From: Marinobacterium jannaschii DSM 6295
GTDB lineage: Bacteria; Pseudomonadota; Gammaproteobacteria; Pseudomonadales; Balneatricaceae
Length of the DNA stretch: 64,000 nucleotides
NCBI RefSeq assembly: GCF_000620085.1
Contig: NZ_KK211068.1
Span: 1 to 64,000, forward strand
Direction: 5' to 3'
Below the pieces are notes generated by a model. The model made no database searches, was not told the origin of the DNA, and saw only the letters and a list, made by a program, of their open reading frames with translations. The first letter of the stretch is position 1. Every line of letters begins with the position of its first letter. This document shows, one piece after another, positions 31,481 to 41,582 of the stretch. Made by a program: the position numbers and the translations under genes.

Positions 31481-34354
31481 ATGAAACAGAGCTATCGGGA
31501 ACTTCTCGATCAGCTACGGGAATTTATTCCCGAAAAGCGCCTGATCAGCGATCCACTGAGAACACTGGCCTATGGAACCGATGCCAGTTTTTACCGACTG
31601 ATTCCACAAATCGTAGTGCGTGTGGAGAGCGAGCAGGAAGTGCAGCAGGTCGTCACCCAAGCCGCCGAGGCCGGTATCGCCGTGACCTTCCGCGCGGCAG
31701 GCACCAGCCTGTCCGGCCAGGCCATCACCGACTCTATCCTGATCCAGCTGGGCGACGGCTGGAAAGGTTATACGATCAGCGACGACGCGACAGAGATCAG
31801 CCTGCAGCCCGGTGTGATTGGTGGTCACGCCAACAAATATCTGGCGCCCTTTAACAAAAAGATCGGTCCCGACCCGGCGTCGATCAATGCTGCGATGATC
31901 GGCGGAATCGCTGCCAATAACGCCAGCGGCATGTGCTGTGGTACCGCGCAAAACAGCTACCGCACCCTGAAGAGCATGCGTCTGGTTCTGGCTGACGGCA
32001 CGCTGCTGGATACCGGCGATCAGGCTTCTGTGACCGCGTTCCGCCAAAGCCATAAAGGCCTGCTGGATGCCCTCGACAGTCTGGGTAAGCAGACCCGTGG
32101 CAACGACAAGCTGCACCAGCGCATCAGGCACAAGTATCGCCTGAAAAACACCACCGGTTACGCCATCAACTCGCTGGTCGACTACGAAGATCCGATCGAT
32201 ATACTGCAGCACCTGATGATCGGCTCTGAAGGCACGCTGGGATTTATCTCGCAGATCACCTACAACACCGTTGACGAGCATCCCAACAAAGCCTCGGCAC
32301 TGATCTTCTTCAACACCGTGCGCACCACCTGCGAAGCGGTCGCCTTGCTGAAACCGACTCCGGTTTCTGCGGTGGAGATGATCGACCGGGCCGGCCTGCG
32401 CTCGATCGAGAACAAAGAGGGGATGCCGGACTTTATCAAGGGCCTGCCAGAAGATGCAGCTGCGCTGCTGGTCGAAACCCGCTCCGCAGATCCCGCGGCA
32501 CTGGAACAGCAGATCAGCGAAATCAAAACCTCGATCGCGCACCTGGAAACCAGCCAGCCGGTCTATTTCACCACGGACCCGGCCGAGTACGCCAAGTACT
32601 GGGCGATCCGCAAAGGCCTGTTCCCGGCCGTAGGCGCCGTGCGCCTGACCGGCACCACGGTGATCATCGAAGATGTCGCATTCCCGGTAGAACAGCTGGC
32701 GGATGCGGTACAGGACCTGCACCATATCTTTGAGAAGTGGCATTACGATGAAGCCCTGATCTTCGGCCACGCCCTGGAAGGCAACCTGCACTTCGTCTTT
32801 ACCCAGGCATTCGATACCCAGGAAGAGATCGACCGCTATGAGGGCCTGATGGATGATGTCGGCAAAATGGTGGTTGGCAAATACGACGGTTCGCTGAAAG
32901 CGGAGCACGGTACCGGCCGCAACATGGCCCCTTATGTGGAGATGGAGTGGGGTAAGGATGCCTACGCCCTGATGTGGGAACTGAAAGAGCTGCTCGACCC
33001 GCAACAGATCCTCAACCCCGGTGTCGTCCTCAACCGCAACAGCCGGGTACACGTCGAGAACCTCAAGCCGCTGCCGGCGGCCGACCCGCTAGTTGATAAG
33101 TGCATCGAGTGTGGCTTCTGCGAACCCACCTGCCCGTCCCGCGCACTGACCCTGAGTCCGCGCCAGCGCATCGTCATCTGGCGTGAGATCGCCCGCCTGG
33201 AAGCCTCCGGAGAAGACCCGCAGCGACTGCAGGAGTTACGCACCGAATACCAGTATCAGGGGACCGATACCTGTGCTGCCTGCGGCCTCTGCTCGACGAC
33301 CTGCCCGGTCGGGATCAATACCGGTGACCTGACCCGCTCTATCCGCAGCCGCAACAATGAGAACCACACCAAACTGGCCAACTGGCTGGCTAATCACTAT
33401 GAAGGGGTCACCAGGGTCAGCAAAATCGCCTTCAAAGGCGCCGACCTGGCCCACGCCGCCATCGGCACTAAAGCGATGAGCAAGGTGACCGGTCTTGCCC
33501 GTAAGGTGACTGGGGGAGCCGTGCAGCAGTGGCTGCCGACCATGCCGACAGCGGCACCAAAGATCGATACCAGCGCACGGATATCAAACCCCGAAGCGCC
33601 CAGGGTCGTGTACCTGCCAAGCTGTGCCTGCCGCAGTATGGGACCGGCGCGCGGTGACAGTGAACAGACCCCGCTGGCCGAGAAAACCGTGGCGTTGCTG
33701 CGTAAGGCCGGCTATGAAGTGATCTATCCGGAGCAGCTGGATAAGCTGTGTTGCGGTATGCCATTTCAGTCTAAGGGCATGTTTGAAGCGGCCGACATGA
33801 AAGCCCTGGAAACCGGCGAAGCCCTGCAGCGCGCCAGCAACAATGGCGAATATCCGATCTATTCCGATACCAGCCCCTGCTCGCTGCGCCTGCGTGAGAA
33901 ACTGGATGATAACCTTAAGATTTATGACAGCATCGAGTTCATCGACCAGTTCCTGCTCGATCGGCTAATCTTCACCCCGATCAGCGAACCGGTTGCCCTG
34001 CATATTACCTGCAGCGCCACCCGCATGGGCCAGGCGGAGAAACTGAAGCGAATCGCCGAAGCCTGTTCAACCCAGGTCGTGATTCCGGATCAGATCACCT
34101 GTTGCGGTTTCGCCGGGGACAAAGGTTTCAGCACCCCGGAGCTGAATGCTTCAGCCCTGCGCACGCTGAAGGACTCGGTATCAGGCTGCAGCAGTGGTTA
34201 CTCCACCAGCCGTACCTGCGAGATCGGACTCAGCCATTACAGCGGTATCGACTATCGCTCGATTGTCTATCTGATCGACCGGGTGACTCAGGCGAAACTA
34301 AACAACACAGCCTCTACTGAGGAAAACCGCCGTATCCAGAGCCAGTCGCTCTGA
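31481..34354 (+). CDS. FAD/Fe-S D-lactate dehydrogenase (Dld-II type)
   Basis: The 957-residue enzyme combines an N-terminal FAD (GlcD-like) domain, with FRAAGTSLSGQAITDS near 80 and an FAD-linked oxidase C-terminal half to about 520, with two 4Fe-4S motifs (CIECGFCEPTCP and CAACGLCSTTCPVG). A CCG-domain C terminus follows (CCGMPFQSKGM and CCGFAGDKGF). This layout is that of membrane-associated, quinone-linked D-lactate (or D-2-hydroxyacid) dehydrogenases in Pseudomonas. The start chosen is ATG 31481. The product pyruvate would feed the neighbouring pyruvate dehydrogenase. Glycolate or another 2-hydroxyacid as substrate cannot be excluded. Confidence 0.85.
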   Translation: MKQSYRELLDQLREFIPEKRLISDPLRTLAYGTDASFYRLIPQIVVRVESEQEVQQVVTQAAEAGIAVTFRAAGTSLSGQAITDSILIQLGDGWKGYTISDDATEISLQPGVIGGHANKYLAPFNKKIGPDPASINAAMIGGIAANNASGMCCGTAQNSYRTLKSMRLVLADGTLLDTGDQASVTAFRQSHKGLLDALDSLGKQTRGNDKLHQRIRHKYRLKNTTGYAINSLVDYEDPIDILQHLMIGSEGTLGFISQITYNTVDEHPNKASALIFFNTVRTTCEAVALLKPTPVSAVEMIDRAGLRSIENKEGMPDFIKGLPEDAAALLVETRSADPAALEQQISEIKTSIAHLETSQPVYFTTDPAEYAKYWAIRKGLFPAVGAVRLTGTTVIIEDVAFPVEQLADAVQDLHHIFEKWHYDEALIFGHALEGNLHFVFTQAFDTQEEIDRYEGLMDDVGKMVVGKYDGSLKAEHGTGRNMAPYVEMEWGKDAYALMWELKELLDPQQILNPGVVLNRNSRVHVENLKPLPAADPLVDKCIECGFCEPTCPSRALTLSPRQRIVIWREIARLEASGEDPQRLQELRTEYQYQGTDTCAACGLCSTTCPVGINTGDLTRSIRSRNNENHTKLANWLANHYEGVTRVSKIAFKGADLAHAAIGTKAMSKVTGLARKVTGGAVQQWLPTMPTAAPKIDTSARISNPEAPRVVYLPSCACRSMGPARGDSEQTPLAEKTVALLRKAGYEVIYPEQLDKLCCGMPFQSKGMFEAADMKALETGEALQRASNNGEYPIYSDTSPCSLRLREKLDDNLKIYDSIEFIDQFLLDRLIFTPISEPVALHITCSATRMGQAEKLKRIAEACSTQVVIPDQITCCGFAGDKGFSTPELNASALRTLKDSVSGCSSGYSTSRTCEIGLSHYSGIDYRSIVYLIDRVTQAKLNNTASTEENRRIQSQSL

Positions 34355-34381
34355 TACGGTAAACCACGAGGAGATGTAACG

Positions 34382-34870
34382 ATGGCACTTCCGCGGATCA
34401 AAACCATCCTCTATACCACATCATTGGGTAAGCACACCCGCCCGGTCTTCCGCCAGGCGGTTAATATGGCCACCCAGTTCAATGCCCGCATTCTGATGCT
34501 GCATGTGGTAGAGCCAATGGGTGAAATGGGCCAGGCACTGATTCAGAACTACTTGCCACAAGATCTGGTTGATAAAATACACGACGAAGGCATTGAAACG
34601 ATTCGTAGCCAGATGCAGCAGCGCGTGGCTGACTTCTGTGCCGAAGAGCTGGACAGCCTGCCGTCTGAGGTCAAGCTGGATGTAGAGCATCTGGTGGTCG
34701 AAGGTAACCATGTTGATACCATTCTGCAGCAGGCCCGTGATATAAACGCGGATCTGATTGTGATGGGCCAGGAAAACACCTTTGGTCATCACAGCCATAC
34801 CACCCAGCAGGTGACCAGGAATGCCGAAATTCCGGTACTTGTGGTACCGACTGGCAAACAATACAGCTAA
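34382..34870 (+). CDS. UspA-family universal stress protein
   Basis: The 162-residue protein has the UspA fold, with an N-terminal IKTILYTTSLGKHTRPVF strand-loop and the nucleotide-loop pattern LIVMGQENTFGHHSHTTQQV near the C terminus (the family's G-2x-G-9x-G-S/T type, here weakly kept). Such proteins bind ATP or other nucleotides and aid survival under stress; the specific role is unknown. It starts 27 bases after the dehydrogenase gene with GAGGAG upstream, so it is likely in the same operon. Confidence 0.85.
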   Translation: MALPRIKTILYTTSLGKHTRPVFRQAVNMATQFNARILMLHVVEPMGEMGQALIQNYLPQDLVDKIHDEGIETIRSQMQQRVADFCAEELDSLPSEVKLDVEHLVVEGNHVDTILQQARDINADLIVMGQENTFGHHSHTTQQVTRNAEIPVLVVPTGKQYS

Positions 34871-34888
34871 CCGTTCCGGAATCTGAGC

Positions 34889-35782
34889 ATGGACGCAACC
34901 TCACTGTCACTGATCGAACGTATTTTCATGACCGTGTTTCCACTGGTCGCCATCGTGGCGGTGGGGTATTTCTACGGACGTAAACTGCATCCCAATATGG
35001 CAGTGCCCAACCAGCTGAATATGGACGTGTTTACGCCCGCCCTGATTTTCTCAGTGCTGTCAGCCAAGTCCTTCGACCTGATGGCCTATCAGGAACTGGC
35101 ACTGGCCGGAGTGGCGGTGGTTATCGGTTCCGGCCTGTTACTGCTGCCCCTTTGCCGGCTGATCGGCATCCACCCGAAAACGTTCCTGCCGCCGATGATG
35201 TTCAGTAACAGCGGCAACCTCGGCCTGCCGCTGGCCGTACTGGCCTTTGGTGAACAGGCCCTGCCGGCGGCGGTGGTACTGTTCCTGGTGGAAAATCTGC
35301 TGCACTTCACCCTTGGCATCTACATGCTGGATCACCGCACCAATCCCTGGCATATACTGCGCATGCCAATGATCCTCGCGACGATTGCCGGACTGGTCTG
35401 GAGCGGCCTGGGACTCGAGCTGTATCCGGCCTTACAGACCTTTATCGATATGCTGGGTGAAATCGCCATCCCGCTGATGCTGTTTGCCCTCGGCGTACGC
35501 ATGCTCAGTGTCGACCTTTCTAACTGGCGCAGCGGTATGCTGGGCGCCGTCCTCTGCCCGCTGAGCGGCCTGATTATGGTACTGGCAATCCAGCAGGTAC
35601 TGCAGCTGGAACCACAGCATCTGGCCTACCTGATCCTGTTCGGCGCCCTGCCACCGGCGGTCCTGAATTACATGGTCGCAGAACGCTATAACCAGGAACC
35701 TCAGCAGGTTGCCTCCATCGTACTGTTGGGTAATATGGGAAGCCTGATTATCATTCCTGCCACACTGGCATTTATTCTCTAG
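34889..35782 (+). CDS. AEC-family transporter
   Basis: This 297-residue membrane protein has about ten hydrophobic segments in two inverted halves, with SNSGNLGLPLAVLAFGEQALP near residue 107 and LNYMVAERYNQEPQQVASIVLLG near the C terminus. These are features of the AEC (auxin efflux carrier/malate permease) family. Bacterial members have been linked to malate, malonate and other carboxylates. It is 18 bases after the UspA gene and probably belongs to the lactate operon, perhaps as an exporter of a related carboxylate. The substrate is not visible. Confidence 0.85.
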   Translation: MDATSLSLIERIFMTVFPLVAIVAVGYFYGRKLHPNMAVPNQLNMDVFTPALIFSVLSAKSFDLMAYQELALAGVAVVIGSGLLLLPLCRLIGIHPKTFLPPMMFSNSGNLGLPLAVLAFGEQALPAAVVLFLVENLLHFTLGIYMLDHRTNPWHILRMPMILATIAGLVWSGLGLELYPALQTFIDMLGEIAIPLMLFALGVRMLSVDLSNWRSGMLGAVLCPLSGLIMVLAIQQVLQLEPQHLAYLILFGALPPAVLNYMVAERYNQEPQQVASIVLLGNMGSLIIIPATLAFIL

Positions 35783-35821
35783 GGACTTTCAGGTCCCGAA
35801 GCTTTGACCTTCAGGACGCCT

Positions 35822-36724
35822 ATGCAGATTGGCATCGATCTTGGCGGCACCAAGATTGAAATTCAGGCGCTGTCCCCCCGGGGAGAGCTGCTTTTCAGGC
35901 AGCGCGCCCCAACCCCTCAGGGCAACTATCCCGCCACTGTTGCGGCCATTGCCGCGCTTATTGGTCAAGCCGAACACCACACCGGTCACACCTGTCCGCA
36001 GATTGGCATCGCGATTCCCGGTGCGATATCGCCAGCCAGCGGCCTGATCAAAAACGCCAACTCGGTCTGCCTGATTGGTCAGCGACTGGACCAGGATGTC
36101 AGCGCCCTGATACAACGCCCCGTTGTGCTGGCAAATGATGCTGACTGCTTTGCCCTGTCGGAAGCAACCGACGGTGCTGCGGCAGGTACTGCGAGCGTGT
36201 TTGGCGTGATTCTCGGTACCGGGGTGGGGGGCGGCATCGTCATTCAGGGCAAGCTGCTGTCAGGCCCCAATGCGATCTGTGGCGAGTGGGGCCACAATCC
36301 CCTGCCCTGGCCAGATCCGGCTGATCCGGCTGCAAGGCCCTGCTATTGCGGTAAACAGGGTTGTATAGAGACCTATCTTTCCGGGCCCGGCTTTGCTCAG
36401 CAGTTTCAGCAGCAGACAGGTACACCCCTGATGTCCGAACAGATCTGGCAACTGGCTGATCAGGGAGATCCTGAGGCAGCACAAGCGACCGGGCGCTATA
36501 TCGACCAGCTGGCCCGCTCACTGGCGTCAGTGATCAATATTCTTGATCCGGAAGTGATCGTGCTGGGAGGGGGGCTTTCCAACGTGAAACGACTTTATAG
36601 CGAGGTTCCCCAAAGGTGGGAGCGCTACGTCTTCTCTGACAGCGTAACAACGGCTTTGCGCCGGGCTAAATACGGCGATAGCAGCGGCGTCAGGGGAGCG
36701 GCCTGGTTAAGGCCAGCCGGCTGA
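35822..36724 (+). CDS. mak: ROK-family fructokinase, Mak-like
   Basis: The 300-residue kinase is close in sequence to E. coli Mak (manno(fructo)kinase): MQIGIDLGGTKIEIQAL at the N terminus, NDADCFALSEA, GEWGHNPLPW, the zinc site CYCGKQGCIET and KYGDSSGVRGAAWL at the end. It phosphorylates fructose (also mannose) to the 6-phosphate, which PfkA elsewhere in this window could use. The start is ATG 35822, with AGGA eight bases upstream; a TTG at 35804 is in frame but weaker. It ends convergent to the ComEA-like gene. Confidence 0.9.
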   Translation: MQIGIDLGGTKIEIQALSPRGELLFRQRAPTPQGNYPATVAAIAALIGQAEHHTGHTCPQIGIAIPGAISPASGLIKNANSVCLIGQRLDQDVSALIQRPVVLANDADCFALSEATDGAAAGTASVFGVILGTGVGGGIVIQGKLLSGPNAICGEWGHNPLPWPDPADPAARPCYCGKQGCIETYLSGPGFAQQFQQQTGTPLMSEQIWQLADQGDPEAAQATGRYIDQLARSLASVINILDPEVIVLGGGLSNVKRLYSEVPQRWERYVFSDSVTTALRRAKYGDSSGVRGAAWLRPAG

Positions 36725-36752
36725 AGCGGCAGATACAGAACAATCTCCAGAT

Positions 36753-36780
36753 AAAAAGGCCGTCACCCAGGTCACGGCCT
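36753..36780 (-). terminator. Terminator of the ComEA-like gene
   Basis: On the minus strand a stem AGGCCGT/ACGGCCT (36774-36780 with 36757-36763), extended inside by ACC/GGT, is followed by TTTTT. It lies just after the minus-strand stop at 36790. Confidence 0.7.
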
Positions 36781-36789
36781 GAAGAGTAA

Positions 36790-37077
36790 CTATCCTGCCT
36801 TATCCTCTGCCTGCAGTAAGATCTGATGGCGGTTTTTCTCCAGTGTCGCTTTGCCAATACCCTTCACGTCCGTCAAGGCTTCAACAGTGCTAAAGTCGCC
36901 ATGCTGGTTGCGGTACTCCACAATCGCCGCCGCTTTACCCATACCGATTCCGGACAGGTTTGCAGCCAGTTCCTCTGCCGAAGCCGTGTTGATGTTGACC
37001 GGTTCAGCCATCAGGCCGGCGGAAAACAGTATCGCGGTCGTAGCCAAAACCCCGGTTATCAGTGATTTCAGAGACAT
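36790..37077 (-). CDS. ComEA-like helix-hairpin-helix protein
   Basis: This 95-residue protein has a signal peptide (MSLKSLITGVLATTAILFSAGLMA) and then the ComEA repeat pair: VNINTASAEELAANLSGIG and FSTVEALTDVKGIGKATLEK. This is the helix-hairpin-helix DNA-binding fold used by periplasmic ComEA in DNA uptake. Many gammaproteobacteria carry such short secreted forms. The start is ATG 37077 with AGGAG seven bases upstream. It has its own terminator and is not part of a visible competence cluster. Confidence 0.88.
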   Translation of the reverse strand: MSLKSLITGVLATTAILFSAGLMAEPVNINTASAEELAANLSGIGMGKAAAIVEYRNQHGDFSTVEALTDVKGIGKATLEKNRHQILLQAEDKAG

Positions 37078-37096
37078 AGGGTAACTCCTTTTAGAA

Positions 37097-37130
37097 TTAA
37101 AAAAACCGCTCAAGTCCTTGAGCGGTTTTT
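37097..37130. terminator. Bidirectional terminator after pyrF
   Basis: A 14-base inverted repeat with a 2-base loop (37101-37114 with 37117-37130) is flanked by A and T runs, so it can act on both strands. It ends the pyrF transcript before the ComEA-like gene. Confidence 0.88.
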
Positions 37131-37160
37131 AGATTTACCAGAGATCCGGCCTGCTGCCAA

Positions 37161-37871
37161 TCAGATAAAAGGCGCGATCTCGGCTTCGATTGACTTCAGT
37201 GCCTCAACCGGCGACTCCGCCTTAGTGATCGGGCGTCCGATCACCAAGTAGTCGCTGCCATCATGCAGCGCCTGTGACGGCGTCACGATACGCTTCTGAT
37301 CACCCGCCTCAGCATCGGAAGGACGGATACCCGGAGTAACCAGCTTGAAGTCGGCACTGACGATCTTGCGTAATTCCACCGCCTCCTGGGCCGAGCAGAC
37401 AATCCCATCCAGGCCGCTGGACTCGGTCAGTTTTGCCAGACGCTTCACCTGCTCCATCGGCTCGATATCCAGTCCCATTTCAGCCAGGTCGGACTGTTCC
37501 ATGCTGGTCAGCACCGTTACGGCGATCAGCAAGGTCTTACAATCCTCCACCTGCGCCAGCTCTTTACGCGCAGCTTCCATCATACGACGGCCACCGGAGG
37601 CATGCACATTGACCATCCAGACTCCCATCTCGGCCGCAGCCCGGACAGCCTTGGCCGTGGTATTGGGGATATCATGGAATTTAAGGTCCAGGAAAACCTC
37701 GAAGCCACGCTGATGCAGTGCTTCGACAATAGACGGGCCACAACGTGTAAACAACTCCTTGCCCACTTTTACCCGGCAGCGCTGCGGATCAAGCCGATCG
37801 GCCATCGCCAGCGCTTCGCTTTGGTTCGGGTAGTCCAGTGCAACAATTACAGGTTTCGGGTCCTGGCTCAT
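37161..37871 (-). CDS. pyrF: Orotidine 5'-phosphate decarboxylase
   Basis: The 236-residue enzyme makes UMP from OMP in the last step of de novo pyrimidine synthesis. The active-site segment [13 protein letters not shown] near residue 60 supplies the K-D-K-D charge network, and [17 protein letters not shown] and [10 protein letters not shown] bind the phosphate. It follows lapB by 21 bases in the same orientation, as in E. coli (lapA-lapB-pyrF). Confidence 0.97.
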   Translation of the reverse strand: MSQDPKPVIVALDYPNQSEALAMADRLDPQRCRVKVGKELFTRCGPSIVEALHQRGFEVFLDLKFHDIPNTTAKAVRAAAEMGVWMVNVHASGGRRMMEAARKELAQVEDCKTLLIAVTVLTSMEQSDLAEMGLDIEPMEQVKRLAKLTESSGLDGIVCSAQEAVELRKIVSADFKLVTPGIRPSDAEAGDQKRIVTPSQALHDGSDYLVIGRPITKAESPVEALKSIEAEIAPFI

Positions 37872-37892
37872 CTATTCTCTCTCAGTTAGTTT

Positions 37893-39089
37893 CTATTCGC
37901 CTTCAAGGCCTTGGATCGGTTTGGTCGTGCCCCACCTGCGACAAGAGGGGCAATGCCAGTGCAGCAGTTTTCCGGAGTAGCCGCATTGATGGCAGCGATA
38001 GACAGGCTTGGAATACTCCAGCTGACCGGTCAGGCCGCGCAGTACCCGCAGACTGTCCCTTGCACTTTCGGCGCCGTAATTAATATGCAGATCGATCAGC
38101 CGGTTAAACCCTTTTACCGAAGGCCGTTTTTTCAACTCTTCGGTGATATAGCTTCCGGCGACATAGGGGCCGCGCTCTTCAGCCAGATCCTCTGCCAGCG
38201 CCAGCATCACCGTGGTTGACGCTGTTTCAGTCATACATTGACGCAGATAGTTTACCAGCTCTGCACTATTTCCCAATGCCTGATAGCACTCTTTGAGCAG
38301 CGGAACGGCTTCGGAGATAAAGACCGGTTCACGCTCTATTCCCTGCTTCAGATAGCGGATTGCCTGACGCCACTGCGACTGGCCTATCGCAATCTTAGCC
38401 TTTAGCAGTGCGACCCTGAAGACACTGTTGTCGAATCCATCAGCCTGCTTAAGACAGCGCCGTGCCTCCGCCAGATCTCCATTTGCCCGCGCAACCTCTG
38501 ACAGTTCGCAGCAATAGTGGGCCAGTGAGCCTTTCAGCGATTTGCGTTCCTCGGCCGACATCTGCACCGCCGTATCCAACGCCTGCTGCCATTCGCCTTC
38601 CTTTTCATAAATACGGATCAGCAGCTTACGGGCATTTTCTGCGGTATCTTTCGGCAAAGACTGCTTCAGCAGTTCCAGCAACAGGTTTTCAGCCCGGTCC
38701 AACAGACCAACGGCATCGTAATCACGTGCCAGTGCCATCTGAACCCTCAGAAACTCACTTCGCTTAAGATCCGGGCGGGCCAGCAAGTTCTGGTGTATCT
38801 GGATAGCACGATCGACATCGCCCTTACGCCGGAAAAGCTTGGCAAGCGCAAGGTGTGCGGGGATGGTATCGGAATTAACTTCCAGCGCACGAATAAAGCT
38901 CTCTATCGCTTCATCGGTGCGCTCGTTAAGAAGGTAGTCGAGTCCGGCGAAATATTCCCGGCTCATATCAGTACGGGGGCGGACAGCGAGCTGTTTCCTG
39001 CGCTGGTCACGCCTCCCTAACCACCATCCGGCAGCAACAGCCAGGAATAGTGGAATGATCAACAGGTAGTTTTGTACCTCAGGCAGCAT
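37893..39089 (-). CDS. lapB: Lipopolysaccharide assembly protein LapB
   Basis: This 398-residue protein has an N-terminal membrane anchor (about residues 7-24), a long series of TPR repeats and a C-terminal rubredoxin-type metal site with two CxxC pairs (YRCHQCGYSG and WHCPSCRRW). LapB (YciM) controls LpxC turnover by FtsH and LPS assembly at the inner membrane. Its start overlaps lapA by 11 bases. The gene order lapA-lapB-pyrF matches enterics. Confidence 0.95.
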   Translation of the reverse strand: MLPEVQNYLLIIPLFLAVAAGWWLGRRDQRRKQLAVRPRTDMSREYFAGLDYLLNERTDEAIESFIRALEVNSDTIPAHLALAKLFRRKGDVDRAIQIHQNLLARPDLKRSEFLRVQMALARDYDAVGLLDRAENLLLELLKQSLPKDTAENARKLLIRIYEKEGEWQQALDTAVQMSAEERKSLKGSLAHYCCELSEVARANGDLAEARRCLKQADGFDNSVFRVALLKAKIAIGQSQWRQAIRYLKQGIEREPVFISEAVPLLKECYQALGNSAELVNYLRQCMTETASTTVMLALAEDLAEERGPYVAGSYITEELKKRPSVKGFNRLIDLHINYGAESARDSLRVLRGLTGQLEYSKPVYRCHQCGYSGKLLHWHCPSCRRWGTTKPIQGLEGE

Positions 39090-39384
39090 CTTTCAGAGCA
39101 GCTGTGCGCAGCTGATCAAGCTCCTTCTGTGCCGTTGTCATACGACGACGAACTGAACCCAGGCGGGTACGCAGCAAAACAACAGTGCCGACACTCAGGG
39201 CAACACCTAATAAACCACCCATGCCAAACGCCGCAATCAGCCACAGGGAGAGGCTCATCTCCGGCAATTGCATAAAGACCAGATCAATCGCAACTTTATC
39301 GGTATTGTGAAAAGTAAACTGCATACCGATAAATACAACGACAATACAAAGTACACCTACTAGTAATGTTTTAAGCCAACGCAC
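39079..39384 (-). CDS. lapA: Lipopolysaccharide assembly protein LapA
   Basis: The 101-residue protein is a LapA/YciS (DUF1049) member, with two membrane segments (about 5-22 and 43-65), the conserved FTFHNTDKVAIDL between them and a C-terminal coiled coil. It partners LapB. The start is GTG 39384, with GAGGA about 11 bases upstream; no ATG fits. Confidence 0.92.
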   Translation of the reverse strand: MRWLKTLLVGVLCIVVVFIGMQFTFHNTDKVAIDLVFMQLPEMSLSLWLIAAFGMGGLLGVALSVGTVVLLRTRLGSVRRRMTTAQKELDQLRTAALKDAA

Positions 39385-39426
39385 TGCAATATATCCTCTT
39401 ACGGATTCAAAGAGCTTACAGGAAGA

Positions 39427-39711
39427 TTATACTTCTTGATTAACCTGCTCTCGCAGCTCTTTACCCGGTTTGAAATGTGGAACGTATTTGGCAGCCAGTG
39501 ACACTGACTCGCCGGTTTTTGGATTCCGCCCCTGTCGTGGGGCCCTGTAGTGAAGGGAGAAACTGCCGAAGCCACGAATCTCAATACGATCTCCGGCCGC
39601 TAATGCTTCTGTCATATGATCAAGCATTGTTTTAACCGCCAGCTCGACATCCTTAACCGACAGCTGTTCATGTCGGTCAACCAGCCGCTCTATCAGCTCA
39701 GATTTGGTCAT
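39427..39711 (-). CDS. ihfB: Integration host factor subunit beta
   Basis: This 94-residue DNA-bending protein has the HU/IHF arm motif [23 protein letters not shown] and begins [10 protein letters not shown] as IhfB does. With IhfA it bends DNA at specific sites and acts in transcription, replication and recombination. It lies 159 bases after rpsA, with a small AGCTGC/GCAGCT hairpin in the gap near 39797, as in the conserved cmk-rpsA-ihfB cluster. Confidence 0.97.
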   Translation of the reverse strand: MTKSELIERLVDRHEQLSVKDVELAVKTMLDHMTEALAAGDRIEIRGFGSFSLHYRAPRQGRNPKTGESVSLAAKYVPHFKPGKELREQVNQEV

Positions 39712-39870
39712 CGCCTTCCCCCTTTTAGCACCTCAATTCAATACCATCTGTGAAGATGGCATTGTCTGCCGGGCAGTACAGCATCCCTGGCCATATAGCT
39801 GCTTATCTGCAGCTGGCAGAGCGCAGAGCCACTCTTAAACCACGTGATCTACGCCCGATGAAAGCTTCGC

Positions 39871-41550
39871 TCAGGAACCTTTCTTCATCTGCTGTTTGAT
39901 GAGCTCACCGATTGTAGTCGGACCGGAGACCTCTGTGGTTTGCTGATTCACAGACTTCATCGTCTGTGCTTCCTGTTGTTTTTCCAGCTGTTTAACAGAC
40001 AGTGTGATTACCCGGTTGCGGCGATCAAGGTTTGCAATTACAGCTTCGACCTCATCTCCTACCGAGAAAAGCGTATGCAGGTCATCGACACGGTCAACCG
40101 CCGCATCAGCAGCCCTGAGCGTACCGGTGATACCTTCAGCCAAAGTAATCTCTGCCTGTTTTTCAGACAGCTCCGCCACAACACCGCTAATCACGCTGCC
40201 TTTACCATACTGGCCAAGGAAATCGGAAAACGGATCGTTATCCAGCTGTTTGATACCCAACGCGATACGCTCTCTTTCCGGATCGATCGAGAGCACTACA
40301 GCTTCGACTTCCTGCCCCTTACTGTAATTCTTCACAGCATCGTCACCGGACTCGTTCCAGGACAGGTCGGAGAGGTGAACCAAGCCGTCAATACCGCCGT
40401 CCAGGCCGATAAACACACCAAAGTCGGTGATAGATTTGATCACGCCCTTAAGCTTATCGCCCTTGTTATTTTCAGACGCAAAGGCTTCCCAAGGGTTTTG
40501 ACGGCACTGTTTCATACCGAGCGAGATACGGCGACGTTCTTCATCGATATCGAGAATCATAACCTCGACCTCTTCGCCAATCTGCACGACTTTCGACGGA
40601 TGAACGTTCTTATTGGTCCAGTCCATTTCAGATACATGCACCAGGCCTTCGATACCACTGTCGATCTCAGCAAAACAGCCATAGTCGGTCAGATTAGTGA
40701 CCCGGGCCTTAACGCGTGAACCATTGCTGTAGTTCGCTTTGAGTGTTGTCCATGGATCATCACTCAACTGCTTCAGACCCAGGGATACACGCCCCTTCTC
40801 GCGGTCAAAGCGCAGCACCTTAACATTTATCTCATCACCGATTTTCAGCAGCTCACTTGGGTGCTTAACTCGCTTCCAGGCGATATCGGTGATATGCAGC
40901 AGGCCATCAAGGCCACCCAGATCGATGAAGGCACCGTAGTCGGTCAGGTTCTTAACCAGACCTTTAATAACTGCGCCCTCGTCCAGGTTAGCCAGCAGCT
41001 TCTCACGCTCTTCGCTGTATGCTGCTTCCAGCACTGCACGGCGGGAAACCACGATGTTATTGCGCTTGGCATCCAGCTTAACCAGCTTGAATTCCAGGTC
41101 CTGATTTTCCAGGTGACTGGTATCGCGCATCGGTCTTACATCGACCAGAGAACCCGGCAGGAAAGCGCTGATGGTATTCACCATAACGGTGAAGCCACCA
41201 CGCACCTTACCGGTAATCCGGCCACTGACAACGTCTTCATTCTCAAAGGCTTTTTCGAGTTCTTTCCAGGCTTCGGCCCGTTTCGCCTTCTCGCGTGACA
41301 GCTGGGTTGCGCCATAACCATCTTCGACAGTTTCAAGCGCGACCTGTACCTCATCACCGACAGCAATGGTCAACTCGCCATTGTCATCGTTAAACTGTGC
41401 ACGGGGGATAACACCTTCAGATTTGAGTCCTGCATGGACAACGACAAAATCACTTTCGATAGCCACCACAATACCGGTCACGATAGCACCCGGTGCCATC
41501 TCAAGGTCCTTCAGGCTCTCTTCGAAAAGATCAGCAAAACTCTCACTCAT
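39871..41550 (-). CDS. rpsA: 30S ribosomal protein S1
   Basis: The 559-residue protein (E. coli 557) has six S1 RNA-binding repeats; the better-kept ones read [42 protein letters not shown] and [21 protein letters not shown]. It helps the 30S subunit bind and unfold mRNA. It lies 32 bases after cmk on the same strand, the usual cmk-rpsA arrangement. Confidence 0.98.
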   Translation of the reverse strand: MSESFADLFEESLKDLEMAPGAIVTGIVVAIESDFVVVHAGLKSEGVIPRAQFNDDNGELTIAVGDEVQVALETVEDGYGATQLSREKAKRAEAWKELEKAFENEDVVSGRITGKVRGGFTVMVNTISAFLPGSLVDVRPMRDTSHLENQDLEFKLVKLDAKRNNIVVSRRAVLEAAYSEEREKLLANLDEGAVIKGLVKNLTDYGAFIDLGGLDGLLHITDIAWKRVKHPSELLKIGDEINVKVLRFDREKGRVSLGLKQLSDDPWTTLKANYSNGSRVKARVTNLTDYGCFAEIDSGIEGLVHVSEMDWTNKNVHPSKVVQIGEEVEVMILDIDEERRRISLGMKQCRQNPWEAFASENNKGDKLKGVIKSITDFGVFIGLDGGIDGLVHLSDLSWNESGDDAVKNYSKGQEVEAVVLSIDPERERIALGIKQLDNDPFSDFLGQYGKGSVISGVVAELSEKQAEITLAEGITGTLRAADAAVDRVDDLHTLFSVGDEVEAVIANLDRRNRVITLSVKQLEKQQEAQTMKSVNQQTTEVSGPTTIGELIKQQMKKGS

Positions 41551-41582
41551 AACCGTATTATCCTCACGTGCATTCCCAGAAT

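Noticed and set aside
31514-33052. 512-codon open frame opposite the D-lactate dehydrogenase gene
   Set aside because: Antisense shadow of an unambiguous gene; no start signal or recognisable domain.
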